NCBI RefSeq assembly: GCF_000308535.1
Contig: NZ_BAFW01000229.1
Coordinates: forward strand, 1-35,220
Length of the DNA stretch: 35,220 nt
Direction: 5' to 3'
DNA from: Nocardia cerradoensis NBRC 101014
Lineage (GTDB): Bacteria > Actinomycetota > Actinomycetes > Mycobacteriales > Mycobacteriaceae
In this document: in pieces, positions 15,485 through 23,163 of the stretch
Numbering within the stretch: the stretch's first letter is position 1
Layout of the letters: each line of letters opens with the position of its first letter
Translations under genes and position numbers: made by a program
Notes under the pieces: model-generated
What the model saw: only the letters and a program-made list of their open reading frames with translations
What the model was told of the DNA's origin: nothing
Database searches by the model: none

Positions 15485-16555
15485 ATGCGTGCCGTGGGAT
15501 ATCTCGACGGAGAATTCGCTGTCACCGAGGTCGCGGATCCGCCGGCTCCCGGCCCGGGACAGGTGCGCATCGCGGTCGCCGCCTGCGGCATCTGCGGCAG
15601 CGACCTGTCGATGGCCGAGGACGCCGGGCGGTTCGTGCGGGTCGCCGCCGACAGCGGTTATCCGCTGGCCACCTTCGACATCGCACGACCGGTGGTGCTG
15701 GGACACGAATACGCCGGGACGATCGTCGAAACAGGTTCGGGCGTCACGGATTTCGCGGTCGGCGACCGCGTGGCGGGCATCGGACTGGCCACCGAGGCCG
15801 ACACCGGCATCCCGACGATCATCGGCTATTCCAACGACTATCACGGCGCGTTCGGCGAGCACATCGTGGTGGACAGCGTCTGGGTCCGGCACGTGCCGGA
15901 CGGGCTGTCGCTGGAGCATGCCACGCTGGCCGAACCGCTGCACGTCGGCGAGATGCACGTGCAGCAATCCGGTCTGCGGGCCGGTGATTCGGCCCTCGTG
16001 ATCGGCTGCGGCGCCATCGGTCTGGGTGCGATCATCGCCGCCAAGGCGCACGGCGCGGGTGTGGTCGTCGCCTCCGAGCCGTCTCCCAAGCGCCGCGCCC
16101 TGGCGCTCGCGGTGGGCGCGGACGTCGCCGTCGATCCCACCGAACAGGATCCGATTCAGGTCTGGAATACCCTTGTCGCAGAGCGTAATTCGCTCGTCGA
16201 TCCGGGCGCGGTGGGCACGCTGATCGCCTACGAATGCAGCGGCCGGCCAGGCATGCTCGACACCCTCATGCACGGGTTGCCGTTCGATTCGCGCATCCAG
16301 GTACTGGCCGCGGGATTCGCGACCGAGACGATCGTGCCGGTGGTGGGCCAGTTCCGCCGCATCGCCGTCAATTTCGGGCACGGTCCCTACGAGGACGCCT
16401 ACGACATCACGCTGCGGCGCCTGGCGTCGGGGGAGATCGACGCCGACGCGATCATTACCGGCCGCGTGGGACTCGACGGGGTCGCCGACGCGTTCACAGC
16501 CCTGCGCGCGCCCGACGAACACGTGAAGATCCTGGTCCTGCCGGAGCGACGATGA
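15485..16555 (+). CDS. Zinc-dependent alcohol dehydrogenase (MDR family)
   Basis: A 356-residue medium-chain dehydrogenase. Catalytic-zinc residues are visible: Cys37 in GICGSD, His74-Glu75 in VLGHEYAG and the Glu of LAEPLHVGE. The coenzyme fold has GCGAIGLGAI. The lobe around residues 90-130 contains no cysteines, so the structural zinc site is absent, as in several MDR subgroups. ATG 15485 is 4 bp after the flavoenzyme stop, so the genes share a message. It could oxidise an alcohol or diol made by the monooxygenase; the exact substrate is not readable from the sequence. Confidence 0.88.
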   Translation: MRAVGYLDGEFAVTEVADPPAPGPGQVRIAVAACGICGSDLSMAEDAGRFVRVAADSGYPLATFDIARPVVLGHEYAGTIVETGSGVTDFAVGDRVAGIGLATEADTGIPTIIGYSNDYHGAFGEHIVVDSVWVRHVPDGLSLEHATLAEPLHVGEMHVQQSGLRAGDSALVIGCGAIGLGAIIAAKAHGAGVVVASEPSPKRRALALAVGADVAVDPTEQDPIQVWNTLVAERNSLVDPGAVGTLIAYECSGRPGMLDTLMHGLPFDSRIQVLAAGFATETIVPVVGQFRRIAVNFGHGPYEDAYDITLRRLASGEIDADAIITGRVGLDGVADAFTALRAPDEHVKILVLPERR

Positions 16556-16606
16556 CGGCGCGGCGGGGACGTCCGGCCGCGCACCGGCCTCGCGAATTCC
16601 CTGCCA

Positions 16607-16628
16607 AACTAGTTGGACGTCCGATAAT
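16607..16628 (+). promoter_or_regulatory. Palindromes and -10-like box before the CoA ligase gene
   Basis: Two adjoining perfect palindromes, AACTAGTT (16607-16614) and GGACGTCC (16615-16622), run directly into GATAAT (16623-16628), which resembles a -10 hexamer. The ligase ATG is only 9 bases further on, implying a very short leader. A repressor bound to the palindromes would block the -35 region. TTGGACGTCC-type sites are typical of TetR-family operators in actinobacteria, by general knowledge of the family. Confidence 0.45.
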
Positions 16629-16637
16629 CTCCCGCCT

Positions 16638-18176
16638 ATGAGTCTCGATCCCCGCACGCACACCATCGACGGCGTGCTGCACCGTTCGGCGGCGAAGGTT
16701 CCCGGCCGCACCGCGCTGACATTCGACGGCCGGAGCTACACCTACCGGGAACTCGATGCCGCGGTCACCCGGGCGGCGGCCCACCTGCTCGACCTCGGCC
16801 TGGCCGCGGGCGATCGGGTCGCCGCCTACGGCACCAATTCCGATGCGTACGTGATCGGATTTCTGGCCTGTGCCCGCGCCGGCCTGGTGCACGTTCCGGT
16901 GAACTACGCCCTGAAGGGCGGGGAGCTGAGTTATCTCGTCGCGCAGTCGGGTGCGCGGGCGGTCCTGGCCGACCCGGCGCTGATCGGCACGCTCGACCAC
17001 GTGCGCGGCGACCTCACCGCGGTCGAATACGTCGTACCGCTGCGCGATGCCGACGGATCGCTGCGGGCCGTCGCCGACGCGGCGGGCGAGGTCTCCGACT
17101 TCTCGTCCCGGGCGGCCGCGACCGACCTCGCCCAACTGCTCTACACCTCGGGAACGACGTCGAAACCCAAGGGCGCCATGATGACTCACGAGGCGCTCGT
17201 CTTCGAGTACGTCTCCTCGGTGATCGCGCTGGACCTGCGTCCCGACGACAATCCGCTCGTCGCCATGCCGCTGTACCACTCGGCGGGCATGCACGTGTTC
17301 ATGCTGCCCTACCTGTCGGTCGGCGCGACCGTGCACCTGATGGCCACTCCGGACATCCCGGAGATCCTGCGCCGGATCGAACAGGACCGGATCGGTTCGC
17401 TGTTCCTCGCCCCGACCGTCTGGGTGCCGCTGTCCCACCACCCCGACCTCGACCGCCGCGACCTGTCCTCGCTGCGCAAGGCGCAGTACGGTGCCTCGAT
17501 CATGCCCGTGACCGTGCTGAACCGGCTGCGCGAACGCTATCCCGACCTGGGCTTCTACAACTGCTTCGGGCAATCGGAGATCGGGCCGCTCGCCACGGTG
17601 CTGCGCCCGGAGGAACATGCCGAACGGCCGTCGTCGTGCGGACGGCCGGTGTTCTTCGTGGAAACTCGTGTCGTCGACACCGAGGGCAACGACGTCGGCC
17701 CCGGCGAGCCGGGCGAAGTGCTCTACCGCTCGCCGCAGCTGTGCCGCGGCTACTGGGACAATCCGGACGCGACCGCGGAGGCGTTCCGCGACGGATGGTT
17801 CCACTCCGGCGACCTGGTGACGCGGGATGCCGACGGCTACATCACCGTCGTCGACCGGATCAAGGACGTCATCAACACCGGCGGCATCCTGGTGGCCTCC
17901 CGCGAGGTCGAGGACGCCCTCTACAGCCATCCCGCGGTCGCCGAGGTCGCGGTCATCGGCATCCCGGACGAGAAGTGGATCGAGGCCGTCACCGCCGTCG
18001 TCGTCCTGCACGAAGGCCGGGAGACGACCGCCGATGCGCTGATCGCGCACGTCAAGGATCTGATCGCACCGTTCAAGGTGCCCAAGAGCATTCGCTTCGC
18101 CGCGGCGCTCCCCCGCAACCAGAGCGGCAAACTCCTCAAACGCGAACTGCGCGAACCGATGACGACAGCGGACTGA
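16638..18176 (+). CDS. Acyl-CoA synthetase / AMP-dependent ligase
   Basis: A 512-residue adenylate-forming enzyme (FadD-like) that would activate a carboxylic acid with ATP and CoA. Motifs in order are the P-loop LLYTSGTTSKPKGAMMTH (about 175), MPLYHSAGMH, the YNCFGQSEIGPLA motif (about 315), the GDL/D-R hinge (HSGDLVTRDADGYITVVDR, about 395-410), and the catalytic lysine in RNQSGKLLKREL at the C terminus. The length is typical of medium- or aromatic-acid CoA ligases; the acyl specificity is unknown. It lies 82 bp after the alcohol dehydrogenase with its own promoter-like region. It could process the acid produced by the neighbouring dehydrogenases. Confidence 0.88.
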   Translation: MSLDPRTHTIDGVLHRSAAKVPGRTALTFDGRSYTYRELDAAVTRAAAHLLDLGLAAGDRVAAYGTNSDAYVIGFLACARAGLVHVPVNYALKGGELSYLVAQSGARAVLADPALIGTLDHVRGDLTAVEYVVPLRDADGSLRAVADAAGEVSDFSSRAAATDLAQLLYTSGTTSKPKGAMMTHEALVFEYVSSVIALDLRPDDNPLVAMPLYHSAGMHVFMLPYLSVGATVHLMATPDIPEILRRIEQDRIGSLFLAPTVWVPLSHHPDLDRRDLSSLRKAQYGASIMPVTVLNRLRERYPDLGFYNCFGQSEIGPLATVLRPEEHAERPSSCGRPVFFVETRVVDTEGNDVGPGEPGEVLYRSPQLCRGYWDNPDATAEAFRDGWFHSGDLVTRDADGYITVVDRIKDVINTGGILVASREVEDALYSHPAVAEVAVIGIPDEKWIEAVTAVVVLHEGRETTADALIAHVKDLIAPFKVPKSIRFAAALPRNQSGKLLKRELREPMTTAD

Positions 18177-18211
18177 GCGGATCACCTCAGCGCGCGATCA
18201 CCGAGACGCTG

Positions 18212-18607
18212 TCACCAGGGCCCGATGACATGCTCGAGCAGGGCCAGCGCGAACGCGCCCACCACCGCGAGCCCGAACCCCGCCGCGGTGGTGAGCGCCA
18301 GCGCACGCCCCAGCCGCCGGCCGTGCGCACGCACGAGCATCAGACCCGCCGCACCACCGAGCGCGGCCAGCAGCAGGCCGCCGCCCATCACGAGATAGAA
18401 CACCGCGGCCAGCGCCGCGTTCACCGCCTCGTGCGGTCCTCGGGCGTACACACCGAACGGAATCGGAAACCGATACACGCTCGCCACCATCGCCGCGGCG
18501 GCCGGTGCGGTGAGCACGGCCGCCAGCGCACCCCACAGCACACCCACCCACAGCACCACCCCGGTCACGCGCGGCTCCCCCGCCGCACCACCGTCCCCGA
18601 ACCCCAT
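18212..18607 (-). CDS. Small integral membrane protein
   Basis: A 131-residue protein with about three to four hydrophobic helices: residues 15-40 (VTGVVLWVGVLWGALAAVLT), 62-85 (NAALAAVFYLVMGGGLLLAA) and 100-126. A short periplasm-side segment carries YRFPIPFGVYARGPHEA. I recognise no family. ATG 18607 is preceded by GAGGTCAGGT. It is convergent with the CoA ligase gene (35 bp apart), where a weak CTGAG/CTCAG hairpin lies at 18173-18190. Confidence 0.65.
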   Translation of the reverse strand: MGFGDGGAAGEPRVTGVVLWVGVLWGALAAVLTAPAAAAMVASVYRFPIPFGVYARGPHEAVNAALAAVFYLVMGGGLLLAALGGAAGLMLVRAHGRRLGRALALTTAAGFGLAVVGAFALALLEHVIGPW

Positions 18608-18900
18608 ACCTGACCTCGCGTTTCACCTGTCGCTGGGCACTCGCGCACGCGCCGGGCCCGAATGCCCGGCTCCGCCAGAGCAAACCAGACGAACGCACCG
18701 CACGGCCGGCCGGGCCGGTACGCGGCAACGACCGTACGTCCGCTGTTCCGGACGCGCGAATCGAGCGGTCGACGCGGCGGCCGATCGATGGTCCGGGTGA
18801 TCACCGATGTCCTAGGGTTGTTCGCGGCGGCCCCACTGCCCCACCCCCGTGCCCGACCCGAGGCCGCGCCCCGCATCGGACGATCAGGAACGGGAGACAT
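18608..18900. other. Gene-free divergent spacer
   Basis: The 293 bp between two divergent membrane-protein genes hold no convincing frame. The one visible structure is a perfect 7-bp hairpin, GCCGGGC-N6-GCCCGGC (18651-18670), without a T-run. The region must carry both promoters, but I find no hexamer pair I would call. Confidence 0.5.
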
Positions 18901-19437
18901 ATGGACGGCAGCCGCGACGCACTGCTCCACGGTCCCCTGTTCTCCCGCCGCAATCCGCTGAACCGCAGCAATGCCGCGAGCCGGATCAGCGCCTACGTCT
19001 ACGGCAACATCCTCATTCTCGCCGCGTTGATCCCGGTGACCACCACCGCGGAACATGTCGGGATCCTGGTGGTCATCGGGACCGCGCTGTCGACCTTCGT
19101 CGCGCACGCGTTCGCCGAGGGGGTCGGCGAGGCCGTGCGGGAGAATCGTGCGCTCACGCCGCGGCAGCGGTGGGAGGATCTGCGCGATTCGGTGCCGATT
19201 CTCAGCTCCGCGGTGCTGCCGTCGATCATCCTGGCATGCGCCGCCTTCGACTGGCTCGCACCCCGCACCGCACAGATCGTCGCCGAGGTGGCGATGCTCA
19301 TCCGCATCGGCGGCATCGTCTTCGTGATCGAACGGCTCAAAGGCGCCCGGCCCCGCCGCTCGACCATCCTCGCGGCACTGCTGCTGACCGCCGTCGCGAC
19401 GACGGTGGTCGTCGTCAAGGTCGTCCTCACCCACTGA
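18901..19437 (+). CDS. Integral membrane protein of unknown function
   Basis: A 178-residue protein with about five hydrophobic segments: around residues 29-48, 51-72, 99-117, 125-142 and 154-176. A charged cytoplasmic loop (EGVGEAVRENRALTPRQRWE) lies between the second and third. The N terminus is basic and Asn-rich without a cleavable signal. ATG 18901 follows GGGAGA by three bases. I recognise no family or catalytic motif. It is convergent with the GAPDH gene, which ends 11 bp away. Confidence 0.7.
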   Translation: MDGSRDALLHGPLFSRRNPLNRSNAASRISAYVYGNILILAALIPVTTTAEHVGILVVIGTALSTFVAHAFAEGVGEAVRENRALTPRQRWEDLRDSVPILSSAVLPSIILACAAFDWLAPRTAQIVAEVAMLIRIGGIVFVIERLKGARPRRSTILAALLLTAVATTVVVVKVVLTH

Positions 19438-19447
19438 ACGGGTTCGG

Positions 19448-20938
19448 CTACCCCGCCTCGACCCCGGCCAGTGCGCGCACATCGGCGGCGTCCTGCGACC
19501 GGTCCGCGAACTGCGGATAGGTCGGGTACTCGATACCCGAGATGTACTGCACCGTCCGGACCACCTGGGACGAATAACCGAATTCGTTGTCGTACCAGCA
19601 GTACAGGATCGCGGTGTCGCCCTCGACGATGGTGGCGTTGGCGTCGATGATCGAGGCGGCACGCGAGCCGATGAAATCGCTGGACACCACATCGGTGGCG
19701 GCGGTGTAGTCGAGGTTGCGGCTCAGCGGACCGGCGAGCGAGACCTGCCGCAGGTAGTCGAGCACCTCGGATTTCGTCGTCTCCCGCTCGAGCTGGAGGT
19801 TCAGGATGGCGACGGACACGTCCGGGGTGGGGACGCGGATCGAGTTTCCGGTGATCTTGGCCTTGAAGTCCGGCATCGCCTTGGCGACGGCGGAGGCGGC
19901 GCCGGTTTCGGTCAGGACCAGGTTGAACGGCGCGGAGCGGCCGCGGCGGTCCGCCTTGTGATAGTTGTCCAGCAGGTTCTGGTCGTTGGTGAACGAATGC
20001 ACGGTCTCCACGTGCCCGCGGGTGATGCCGAATTCATCGTCCATCGCCTTGAGCGGCGGCACGATCGCATTGGTGGTGCAGGACGCACACGAGAAGATCC
20101 GCTGCGTCAGATCCAGATCGCGGTGGTTGACGCCGTGGACGATATTCGGGACATCGCCCTTACCGGGCGCGGTGAGGACCACCTTCGCGATACCGGGACG
20201 CAGATGCTGCGACAGCCCGTCGCGATCGCGCCACTTGCCGGTGTTGTCGATCAGGATCGCGTCGGAGATTCCGTACTCGGTGTAGTCGATCGTCGTCGGA
20301 TCGTCGCTGTAGATGAACTTGATGACGTTGCCGTTGGCGATGATGGTGTCGTTGTCGGCGTCGACCTTGATGGTGCCGTTGAAGTGCCCGTGTACCGAAT
20401 CCCGGCGCAGCAGCGACGCACGCTTGGCCAGATCACCCTCACCGCCGCGGCGAACCACCACCGCACGCAGGTTCAGTCCGTTGCCGGAGCCGACCTTCTC
20501 GATCAGCAGACGCGTCACCAGCCGGCCGATCCGGCCGAAGCCGTACAGCACGACATCGCGCGGACCCGGCGACTGCGCCTTGTTGCCGCCGATCACCTCG
20601 GCGAGAACCACCTCGGTGAACTCACGCACCGACAGCCCGCGGTCGTCGGCGCGGTAGGCCACGACCAGCTGGCCGAGATCGATCTTGCACGGGCCGAGAT
20701 CCAGTTCGTCCAGGACGCGCAGGAACGGCAGCGTCTCGTCCACCGACAGCTCTTCGCCCTCGATCTGGCGCGCGAACCGGTGCGTCCGCAGAATGCTGAT
20801 CACCGACCGGTTCACCAGCGACCGGCTGTGCAGCAGCACCGTCACACCCTTCGCCCGATACAACGTGCCGATGATGGGGATCATCGCCTCCGCGGCGGCT
20901 TCCTGGGCGTTCCAGCGGTCAAGTTGTTCGGTAGTCAA
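19448..20938 (-). CDS. gap: Glyceraldehyde-3-phosphate dehydrogenase with N-terminal extension
   Basis: A 496-residue GAPDH. The catalytic core begins near residue 130 with the coenzyme motif VVLYGFGRIGRLVTRLL and contains nucleophile Cys287 in SCASCTTNAIVPP, HSFTNDQNLLD and the C-terminal YDNEFGYSSQVV. The first about 130 residues are a helical extension (DRWNAQEAAAEAMIPIIGTL onward) absent from the standard 330-residue enzyme. It is characteristic of the second, gluconeogenic-type GAPDH (GapB) of Corynebacterium and relatives. I chose TTG 20938, which has GAGGA about 7 bases upstream and starts L-T-T-E-Q-L-D-R-W. The gene probably works in the reverse (gluconeogenic) direction during growth on acids such as those handled elsewhere in this window; that direction is inferred from the family. 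Confidence 0.88.
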   Translation of the reverse strand: MTTEQLDRWNAQEAAAEAMIPIIGTLYRAKGVTVLLHSRSLVNRSVISILRTHRFARQIEGEELSVDETLPFLRVLDELDLGPCKIDLGQLVVAYRADDRGLSVREFTEVVLAEVIGGNKAQSPGPRDVVLYGFGRIGRLVTRLLIEKVGSGNGLNLRAVVVRRGGEGDLAKRASLLRRDSVHGHFNGTIKVDADNDTIIANGNVIKFIYSDDPTTIDYTEYGISDAILIDNTGKWRDRDGLSQHLRPGIAKVVLTAPGKGDVPNIVHGVNHRDLDLTQRIFSCASCTTNAIVPPLKAMDDEFGITRGHVETVHSFTNDQNLLDNYHKADRRGRSAPFNLVLTETGAASAVAKAMPDFKAKITGNSIRVPTPDVSVAILNLQLERETTKSEVLDYLRQVSLAGPLSRNLDYTAATDVVSSDFIGSRAASIIDANATIVEGDTAILYCWYDNEFGYSSQVVRTVQYISGIEYPTYPQFADRSQDAADVRALAGVEAG

Positions 20939-21034
20939 CGCAGGTCCTCGGTTTCCTCGACGGGTACGCCACGTCGATGCTAATGAGGGCCTGGATTTCA
21001 CCGACGGCGGATCCCTGGCGGTGAGGTTTTCGGA

Positions 21035-21523
21035 TCACTCCCGCCGCAGCCGCGGCGGGTTGCGGCGGCGGATCTGCAACAGGTCGGTGGCACAGCGGCA
21101 CACCGGATGCAGAGCATCGGCGAGTTCCTCGCTGAGGACGTTCGCGGCGGGCGTGTAGACGCTCAGCACTCCGACCACCGCACCGTCGTCGTCGGACAGC
21201 GGCTGGCACCGCACCGCCTGCACTCCCCACAACCGCAGCTCCGCGCCGCACCCCGGCCACCGCGAGCTGCCGGCGAGATCGGTGATCACGATCGGGACAC
21301 CGGTCGCCGCGGCCTCGCGAGCGGGGCTGTCGGGATGCAGCAGCTGCGCCTCCTCGACCATTCGCGCGCGGTGCGTCGTCGCCGCGACGATCTCGAGTAC
21401 CGTGCTGCCGTGCGCGGTGACCCCCGCCATCGGCGATCCCGGCAGGGTACGCAGCAGCGCGGCGACACCGGCCGCCGAGACAGGCGACGACGTACCGGCG
21501 CGACCGGGCGGGTCACTGTGCAT
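21035..21523 (-). CDS. GAF-domain protein
   Basis: A 162-residue protein that is essentially one GAF domain (about 45-150), with EAAATGVPIVITDLAGSSRW, VQAVRCQPLSDDDGAVVGVLSVY and a final helix LSEELADALHPVCRCATDLL. This is the pattern of GAF modules that precede ANTAR or kinase domains, but no output domain follows. It may be a stand-alone redox or ligand sensor. Two nearby cysteines (CRC) sit in the last helix. The ATG at 21523 has GAGGT 6-7 bases upstream. It reads away from a 312-bp spacer with a perfect 22-bp dyad. Confidence 0.75.
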   Translation of the reverse strand: MHSDPPGRAGTSSPVSAAGVAALLRTLPGSPMAGVTAHGSTVLEIVAATTHRARMVEEAQLLHPDSPAREAAATGVPIVITDLAGSSRWPGCGAELRLWGVQAVRCQPLSDDDGAVVGVLSVYTPAANVLSEELADALHPVCRCATDLLQIRRRNPPRLRRE

Positions 21524-21677
21524 AACGGACCTCGATCCGACGCGACGAGTCAACGTGAGAGGTGGCATACCGCGCCCGGCAAAACCGGGTCGAGGTATGA
21601 CGACCAGTCTTCGAGTGCCCCGCTGCCCGTCGCGGCAAACCTCGTCCGGGCACGCCGGATTCGGCCCGGCGCCGCGG

Positions 21678-21699
21678 ACCGGACGAATGTTCGTCCGGT
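21678..21699. promoter_or_regulatory. Perfect 22-bp dyad in the spacer between the GAF gene and a small gene
   Basis: ACCGGACGAA (21678-21687), centre TG, TTCGTCCGGT (21690-21699): ten perfect base pairs per arm with a 2-bp centre. The short centre argues against an RNA hairpin and for a homodimeric repressor site. It is the clearest feature in the 312-bp gene-free stretch 21524-21835 between divergent genes. It lies about 155 bp from the GAF start and about 137 bp from the small gene's start. It is not a LexA box, which needs four bases between GAAC and GTTC. Confidence 0.6.
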
Positions 21700-21835
21700 A
21701 CAAGCCGTTTGCGTCATCTCGCCGAGTACGCGAGGTCACCGTTTCGCGGCGCGCCGCCGGGGTACCCATCGACAATCCGCACTCGGAACGACTTCGTCAC
21801 CGGCCGAGGGCCCGTCACCACAGGAGGTGTGCTGT

Positions 21836-22084
21836 ATGGACGATCTCCAGCGCAGAGTGCTGACCGCGCTGACATCCGCGCGGCGTGGGCTGAAGACCGC
21901 GGACGCACGCCTGCTGGAGCGTCGAATCGTGGGTCTGCGCGCCGAAGTCGACGCCGCCGGCTATCCCCGGCCCCAGCACCTGCGCCTCAAGGCGTCGTGC
22001 GCGGAGGCACTGGCGGCGGCGAGGTGGACACTGGGGCGGCCGAATCCGCAGGCCTTCCGGCCGGCGATGCAGGCGGCCTCGTAG
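21836..22084 (+). CDS. Small basic helical protein, 82 residues
   Basis: An 82-residue protein rich in Ala, Arg and Leu, starting MDDLQRRVLTALTSARRGLK. It is predicted to be almost all helical and contains a conserved-looking pair of short helices (LLERRIVGLRAEVDAAGY and KASCAEALAAARWTL). ATG 21836 follows AGGAGGTG with about 6 bases of spacing, an excellent ribosome site. The family is not recognised. It could bind nucleic acid or act as a small regulator, but no motif shows this. It is alone between the palindromic spacer and a convergent msrC gene. Confidence 0.68.
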   Translation: MDDLQRRVLTALTSARRGLKTADARLLERRIVGLRAEVDAAGYPRPQHLRLKASCAEALAAARWTLGRPNPQAFRPAMQAAS

Positions 22085-22139
22085 CCGACCGGTCACAGCC
22101 TCCGTTTCGGTTGCGGCACAATCCGTTCCGATTCCCTGC

Positions 22140-22640
22140 TCAACCCCGATCGTCCGCGATCAGCGAGTCGAGATAGATCGACGCGATCTCCTCGAGCCCC
22201 CGCTGATCGACCGGACCGAATCGGTCGAGTTCGGGACTGTCCAGATCGAAGACGCCGATGACGGTGTCCTCGTGAATCAACGGCACCACCAGTTCGGATC
22301 GACTCGCCGGGTCACAGGCGATATGGTCGGGCACCGCGTGCACGTCGGCGACCCGTTGTGTCCGGCGGGTCCGCGCCGCCGCACCGCATACGCCTCGGTC
22401 CAGCGCGATGCGCACGCAGGCCGGGCGGCCCTGGAACGGGCCGACCACCAGTTCGTTCCCGTCGTGGAAATAGAATCCCACCCAGTTCAGGCCGGGAAGA
22501 CCGTGATAGACGAGCGCGGAGAGGTTGGCGGCGTTGGCGATCCGGTCGTGTTCCCCCGCCACGAGCGACCGGGCCGATGCCGCGAGTTCCCGATAGCGCT
22601 GTTCGTCCGCCTGGTCGTCGCGGATGCCGGCGGCGCTCAT
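22140..22640 (-). CDS. msrC: Free methionine-(R)-sulfoxide reductase (GAF type)
   Basis: A 166-residue GAF-fold enzyme that reduces free L-methionine-(R)-sulfoxide in the cytoplasm. The three redox cysteines are visible at Cys75, Cys85 and Cys109, with the same 10- and 24-residue spacing as Cys84/94/118 of E. coli fRMsr (YebR). Supporting motifs are NLSALVYHGLPGLNWVGFYF, GPFQGRPACVRI, RGVCGAAA, and SELVVPLI with IGVFDLDSPELDRF at the end. Start ATG 22640 has GAAGGTG upstream. It is divergent from the ketosteroid isomerase gene and convergent with the small basic protein gene. Confidence 0.92.
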   Translation of the reverse strand: MSAAGIRDDQADEQRYRELAASARSLVAGEHDRIANAANLSALVYHGLPGLNWVGFYFHDGNELVVGPFQGRPACVRIALDRGVCGAAARTRRTQRVADVHAVPDHIACDPASRSELVVPLIHEDTVIGVFDLDSPELDRFGPVDQRGLEEIASIYLDSLIADDRG

Positions 22641-22781
22641 GCCGCACCTTCGTCGTTCACGAGTAGATGTTCCTCTCTCGATGGTCGCGGTGGTTCGAAC
22701 GTCTCAGCGGAGCTTCCCCTTCCGTCCCGGCAGGCGGGATCGGCAGGCGGCGCGGCGCCGGATCCGTGTTTTCGTTGTCCC

Positions 22782-23153
22782 ATGGCTTCAGCGGAACGGA
22801 TTCGAGCAGCGGTACACCGGTATCTCGAGGCGGTGGGCTCCGGGTCCGCCGCCGATGTCGCGGCATGTTACAGCGAGGACGCCACCGTGGAGGATCCGTT
22901 CGGCTCGCCGCCGCACGTCGGCCGGGCCGCGATCGAAAAGTTCTACGGCGCATTGGATTCCGCGCACATGCGCACCGAGCTGCTCGACCTGCGGATCGCG
23001 GGCGGCGCGGCCGCGTTCCGGTTCCGGGTGGTGACCGAGACCGGCTCTCGCACCACGACGATCGAACCGATCGACGTGATGACCTTCGACGAGGACGCCC
23101 GCATCACCGGTATGCGAGCGTTCTGGTCACCGGAGGACGTGCGCGTCGACTGA
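22782..23153 (+). CDS. Delta5-3-ketosteroid isomerase
   Basis: A 123-residue NTF2-fold isomerase that shifts the steroid double bond from delta5 to delta4. The three catalytic residues known from the Comamonas testosteroni enzyme (Tyr14, Asp38, Asp99) are present as Tyr14 in VHRYLEAV, Asp38 in DATVEDPFGS and Asp98 in EPIDVMTF. Flanking sequence also matches (GRAAIEKFYGAL, MRAFWSPED). The length equals the family's. ATG 22782 is fixed by this alignment even though no good ribosome site is visible. It stands alone, convergent with an F420-type oxidoreductase 10 bp away. Other SnoaL-like functions are possible but less likely given the complete triad. Confidence 0.82.
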   Translation: MASAERIRAAVHRYLEAVGSGSAADVAACYSEDATVEDPFGSPPHVGRAAIEKFYGALDSAHMRTELLDLRIAGGAAAFRFRVVTETGSRTTTIEPIDVMTFDEDARITGMRAFWSPEDVRVD

Positions 23154-23163
23154 GTGCCGTGGG

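Noticed and set aside
18651..18670. GCCGGGC/GCCCGGC hairpin as a terminator
   Set aside because: It lies between two divergent genes, where no transcript should end, and has no T-run.
21678..21699. LexA (SOS) box
   Set aside because: The core CGAA-TG-TTCG has only two central bases. The actinobacterial SOS box needs GAAC-N4-GTTC.
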